Below, piece after piece: positions 5,775 through 7,103 of a stretch of 7,103 bases of DNA (within the stretch, counting starts at the first letter, position 1; every line of letters starts with the position of its first letter). The stretch covers positions 1 through 7,103 of the forward strand of contig CAMLJR010000145.1 of the NCBI GenBank assembly GCA_946480345.1. Direction: 5' to 3'. Under the pieces are notes generated by a model. The model saw only the letters and a program-made list of their open reading frames with translations, ran no database searches and was not told where the DNA came from. The translations under genes and the position numbers were made by a program. This DNA is from an uncultured Spongiibacteraceae bacterium (GTDB lineage: Bacteria > Pseudomonadota > Gammaproteobacteria > Pseudomonadales > CAMLJR01).

Positions 5775-6545
5775 TTAATTGCGTTGCGATGAAATATTGC
5801 CGCCATCGACAACGATTTCGGCTGCTGTAATGTAACTCGCCTCATCCGACAATAAGAAGCGCACAACATTGGCGACTTCGTCGGGTTGGCCGAGCCTTCC
5901 CAATAAAATGCGGCGCTCGAATGTGCCGCTCGGCAATGCATCGAGCGTCGGCTGCATTAAAGGTGTGACGATTTGCCCCGGCGATACTGCATTGATGCGA
6001 ATGCCATCGCGGCCGAGGCGATCCGCGAGCGAGCGGATCAACGACAACATGCCGCCTTTCGCAGCGCTGTAAATGGGATTCACCGCATTACCGAGCGTCG
6101 CGTTGATCGAGGAAATACCGACAATCGCCGAGCCGGGATTCGCTTTGAAATCGGGCAGCAATGCTTTTGTCAGTAGGGCGAGCGGGCGTAGATGCACATT
6201 CATGTGTGCATCCCACACGTCGGGCGTTATTCCTTCAAGCGATCCTGTATCGACGCCGCCCGCGGAATGAATCAAACCGCCTATCGCACCGAGCGCCTGA
6301 CGCGATGTATGGATAGCGCTATCCATCGCCGCGACATCGCGTACATCGACGGCGATGCCGACTGCCGCCACGTTGAATTCTTTGTTGATGGTCGCGGCGG
6401 CTTCATTCGCCTTCGCCGCATTGATGTCCCATAACGCCACGGCGCGGCCAACTGCCGCTAATTTGCGTGCGCAAGCAAGACCGATGCCCGAAGCGCCGCC
6501 GGTGATGATCACGGCAGATTTTGGTGATGAGGTTGGTGCTTGCAT
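5775..6545 (-). CDS. SDR-family NAD-dependent oxidoreductase (first gene of minus-strand operon)
   Basis: This is a second classical short-chain dehydrogenase, 256 residues, only distantly similar to the one at 3379. Visible motifs are TGGASGIG (15-22), D40 at the end of strand 2 (favouring NAD(H)), and AVDV (65-68). HSAGG at 93-97 stands in place of the common NNAG. Catalytic residues are N116, S146, Y159 and K163 (Y-SAA-K), followed by RINAVSPGQIVTP (183-195) and the C-terminal VVDGG (245-249). It should oxidise a secondary alcohol or reduce a ketone; the substrate is unknown. The ATG at 6545 has GGAG about 7 nt upstream. A 35-bp gap separates it from the SnoaL-like gene. Its long upstream region contains a minus-strand terminator (6674-6697), so expression may depend on read-through or on a promoter inside 6546-6672. 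Confidence 0.93.
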   Translation of the reverse strand: MQAPTSSPKSAVIITGGASGIGLACARKLAAVGRAVALWDINAAKANEAAATINKEFNVAAVGIAVDVRDVAAMDSAIHTSRQALGAIGGLIHSAGGVDTGSLEGITPDVWDAHMNVHLRPLALLTKALLPDFKANPGSAIVGISSINATLGNAVNPIYSAAKGGMLSLIRSLADRLGRDGIRINAVSPGQIVTPLMQPTLDALPSGTFERRILLGRLGQPDEVANVVRFLLSDEASYITAAEIVVDGGNISSQRN

Positions 6546-6673
6546 GGGCGACTCCGGAAATTAGAAAAGTTATGCCGGTAAAAATCGAGACAATGCGCAA
6601 ATGATAATAAGCAGAACGCGTCGACAATAAACAAATGTCGGCCGGCGAAACAACCCAATATGGATTAGAGACG

Positions 6674-6697
6674 AAAAAAAGAGGTGCGAGCACCTCT
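6674..6697 (-). terminator. Intrinsic terminator or attenuator upstream of the minus-strand operon
   Basis: Read on the minus strand, AGAGGTG (6697-6691) and CACCTCT (6686-6680) form a perfect 7-bp stem around the four-base loop CTCG. The stem can extend one further G-C pair. It is followed directly by an unbroken run of seven T (6680-6674). This is a textbook rho-independent terminator. It has no recognised minus-strand gene upstream of it and lies about 130 bp before the dehydrogenase start at 6545, which fits either the end of a small RNA or a leader attenuator. On the plus strand it has no T-run after the stem. Confidence 0.82.
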
Positions 6698-6756
6698 GGG
6701 GAATTAAGGAGAGACCTGTTGCTAGCGGTGATTCATTGTTGCCGCGCCACCGAAGT
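6674..6756 (-). ncRNA. Candidate small RNA or attenuated leader transcript (about 83 nt)
   Basis: The interval starts about 7 nt after a consensus TATAAT (6768-6763, minus) and ends at the T-run of a strong terminator. It has no convincing open frame; an ATG at 6736 gives only M-N-H-R before a stop and lacks a ribosome site. The 5' part can fold by pairing CGGTG (6752-6748) with CACCG (6730-6726), or GCGG (6745-6742) with CCGC (6728-6725), two mutually exclusive stems. A GTCTCT stretch near 6716-6711 could pair with AGAGGT of the terminator stem (four Watson-Crick and two wobble pairs), a possible antiterminator. I do not recognise any known sRNA or riboswitch family. Confidence 0.4.
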
Positions 6757-6762
6757 GTCCAA

Positions 6763-6791
6763 ATTATAGATGTGCAACCGCGTGTTGCTGC
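6763..6791 (-). promoter_or_regulatory. Candidate minus-strand promoter
   Basis: The minus strand reads TATAAT at 6768-6763, identical to the sigma-70 -10 consensus. At a 17-bp spacing the -35 position is GCAGCA (6791-6786), a poor match. Transcription would start near 6756 and run towards the terminator at 6697-6674 and then the dehydrogenase gene. The weak -35 could mean activator dependence. Confidence 0.4.
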
Positions 6792-6811
6792 GAATCTAAG
6801 CAAATTGTAAT
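6785..6811 (+). promoter_or_regulatory. Tentative plus-strand promoter for the thioesterase gene
   Basis: TGTAAT at 6806-6811 matches five of six -10 consensus bases. TTGCTG at 6785-6790 could act as a -35 element with a short 15-bp spacing. A start near 6818 would give a leader of about 30 nt. It overlaps the candidate minus-strand promoter region, so the two would be divergent and possibly co-regulated. Confidence 0.25.
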
Positions 6812-6849
6812 GTTGGGTGACGAATGCCCGATCTGCCGAGGATTTTCCG

Positions 6850-7103
6850 ATGACCGACAATCACCAACGCAGTATTACCCTGCGATTTCTCTCTGAACCG
6901 AGTGAGGTCAATTTCGGTGGCAAGGTGCACGGCGGCACCGTAATGAAATGGATCGATCAGGCCGGTTATGCCTGCGCGGTAGGGTGGAGCGGAAAATATT
7001 GCGTTACGGTGTATGTCGGCGGCATTCGTTTCATTCAACCGATATTGATCGGGGATCTGGTCGAAGTGCAGGCGCGGGTGATTTATACCGGCAATACGAG
7101 TAT
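6850..7103 (+). CDS. Acyl-CoA thioesterase, hotdog fold, YciA/ACOT type (partial, runs off right edge)
   Basis: Eighty-four residues are visible before the window ends. The ATG at 6850 has GAGGA at 6838-6842, 7 nt upstream. The protein shows the N-x-x-G-x-x-H-G-G signature of cytosolic acyl-CoA hydrolases: N21-FGGKVHGG (21-29), then TVMKWIDQAGYACA (30-43). N21 and D36 are the expected catalytic pair of this branch, and the following VTVYVGGIRFIQPILIGDLV (52-71) matches the hotdog core with its F-x-x-P-x-x-x-G-D pattern. These enzymes hydrolyse acyl-CoA to free acid and CoA, recycling CoA from acyl-CoA pools. It is transcribed divergently from the dehydrogenase operon, sharing a gap of about 300 bp. 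Substrate chain length, and whether a second hotdog domain follows, cannot be judged from this fragment. Confidence 0.92.
   Translation, partial: MTDNHQRSITLRFLSEPSEVNFGGKVHGGTVMKWIDQAGYACAVGWSGKYCVTVYVGGIRFIQPILIGDLVEVQARVIYTGNTS

Noticed and set aside
6722..6736. Four-codon leader peptide (M-N-H-R) in the candidate leader RNA
   Set aside because: It has no Shine-Dalgarno sequence and no run of regulatory codons, so classic amino-acid attenuation is not supported.
6570..6860. Minus-strand open frame spanning the orphan terminator
   Set aside because: It would read straight through a perfect intrinsic terminator, resembles no family, and has no ribosome site. The region is better explained as leader or small RNA.
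6796..7038. Minus-strand open frame opposite the thioesterase gene
   Set aside because: It is antisense to a gene with a clear hotdog signature and shows no domain of its own.

Overview
This window reads as chromosomal DNA of a mid-GC proteobacterium, most likely a gammaproteobacterium with a large lipid, steroid or xenobiotic catabolic repertoire. That placement is inferred from gene families and from a GTAGGG-type palindromic repeat; no rRNA or other phylogenetic marker is present. All functional names come from motifs read by eye, without database searches.

Layout, left to right. (1) Positions 1-42 may be the tail of an upstream gene. (2) Positions 43-247 hold seven perfect copies of a 7-bp unit and a small palindrome in front of a TetR-family regulator (248-940, +). 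(3) The regulator is followed on the same strand by a di-iron fatty-acid/sterol hydroxylase (1023-1934) and a small four-helix membrane protein (1936-2361). This block is closed by a strong intrinsic terminator. (4) A TSUP/TauE-type permease (minus strand, start preferred at 3199) converges on that terminator. (5) A short-chain dehydrogenase (3379-4149) and a MaoC-like hydratase (4187-4663) form a plus-strand pair. (6) A minus-strand run, transcribed from 6545 down to 4835, encodes a second short-chain dehydrogenase, a SnoaL/NTF2-like protein and a small ABM-domain protein. (7) A hotdog-fold acyl-CoA thioesterase starts at 6850 and runs off the right edge.

Together the genes look like an accessory catabolic island. 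A membrane hydroxylase could oxidise a hydrophobic substrate, two NAD-type dehydrogenases could oxidise alcohols or 3-hydroxyacyl-CoAs, and a MaoC protein could hydrate an enoyl-CoA. An NTF2-fold protein and an ABM-domain protein could handle reactive intermediates, and the thioesterase could release CoA. The TetR protein is the only regulator visible. The substrate cannot be read from the sequence.

The most interesting non-coding signal lies between the second dehydrogenase and the thioesterase. A near-perfect intrinsic terminator on the minus strand (6674-6697) sits about 130 bp upstream of the dehydrogenase start and about 60 bp downstream of a consensus TATAAT. No recognised minus-strand gene lies upstream of it. 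It could terminate a small RNA of about 83 nt, or act as a conditional attenuator for the three-gene catabolic operon.
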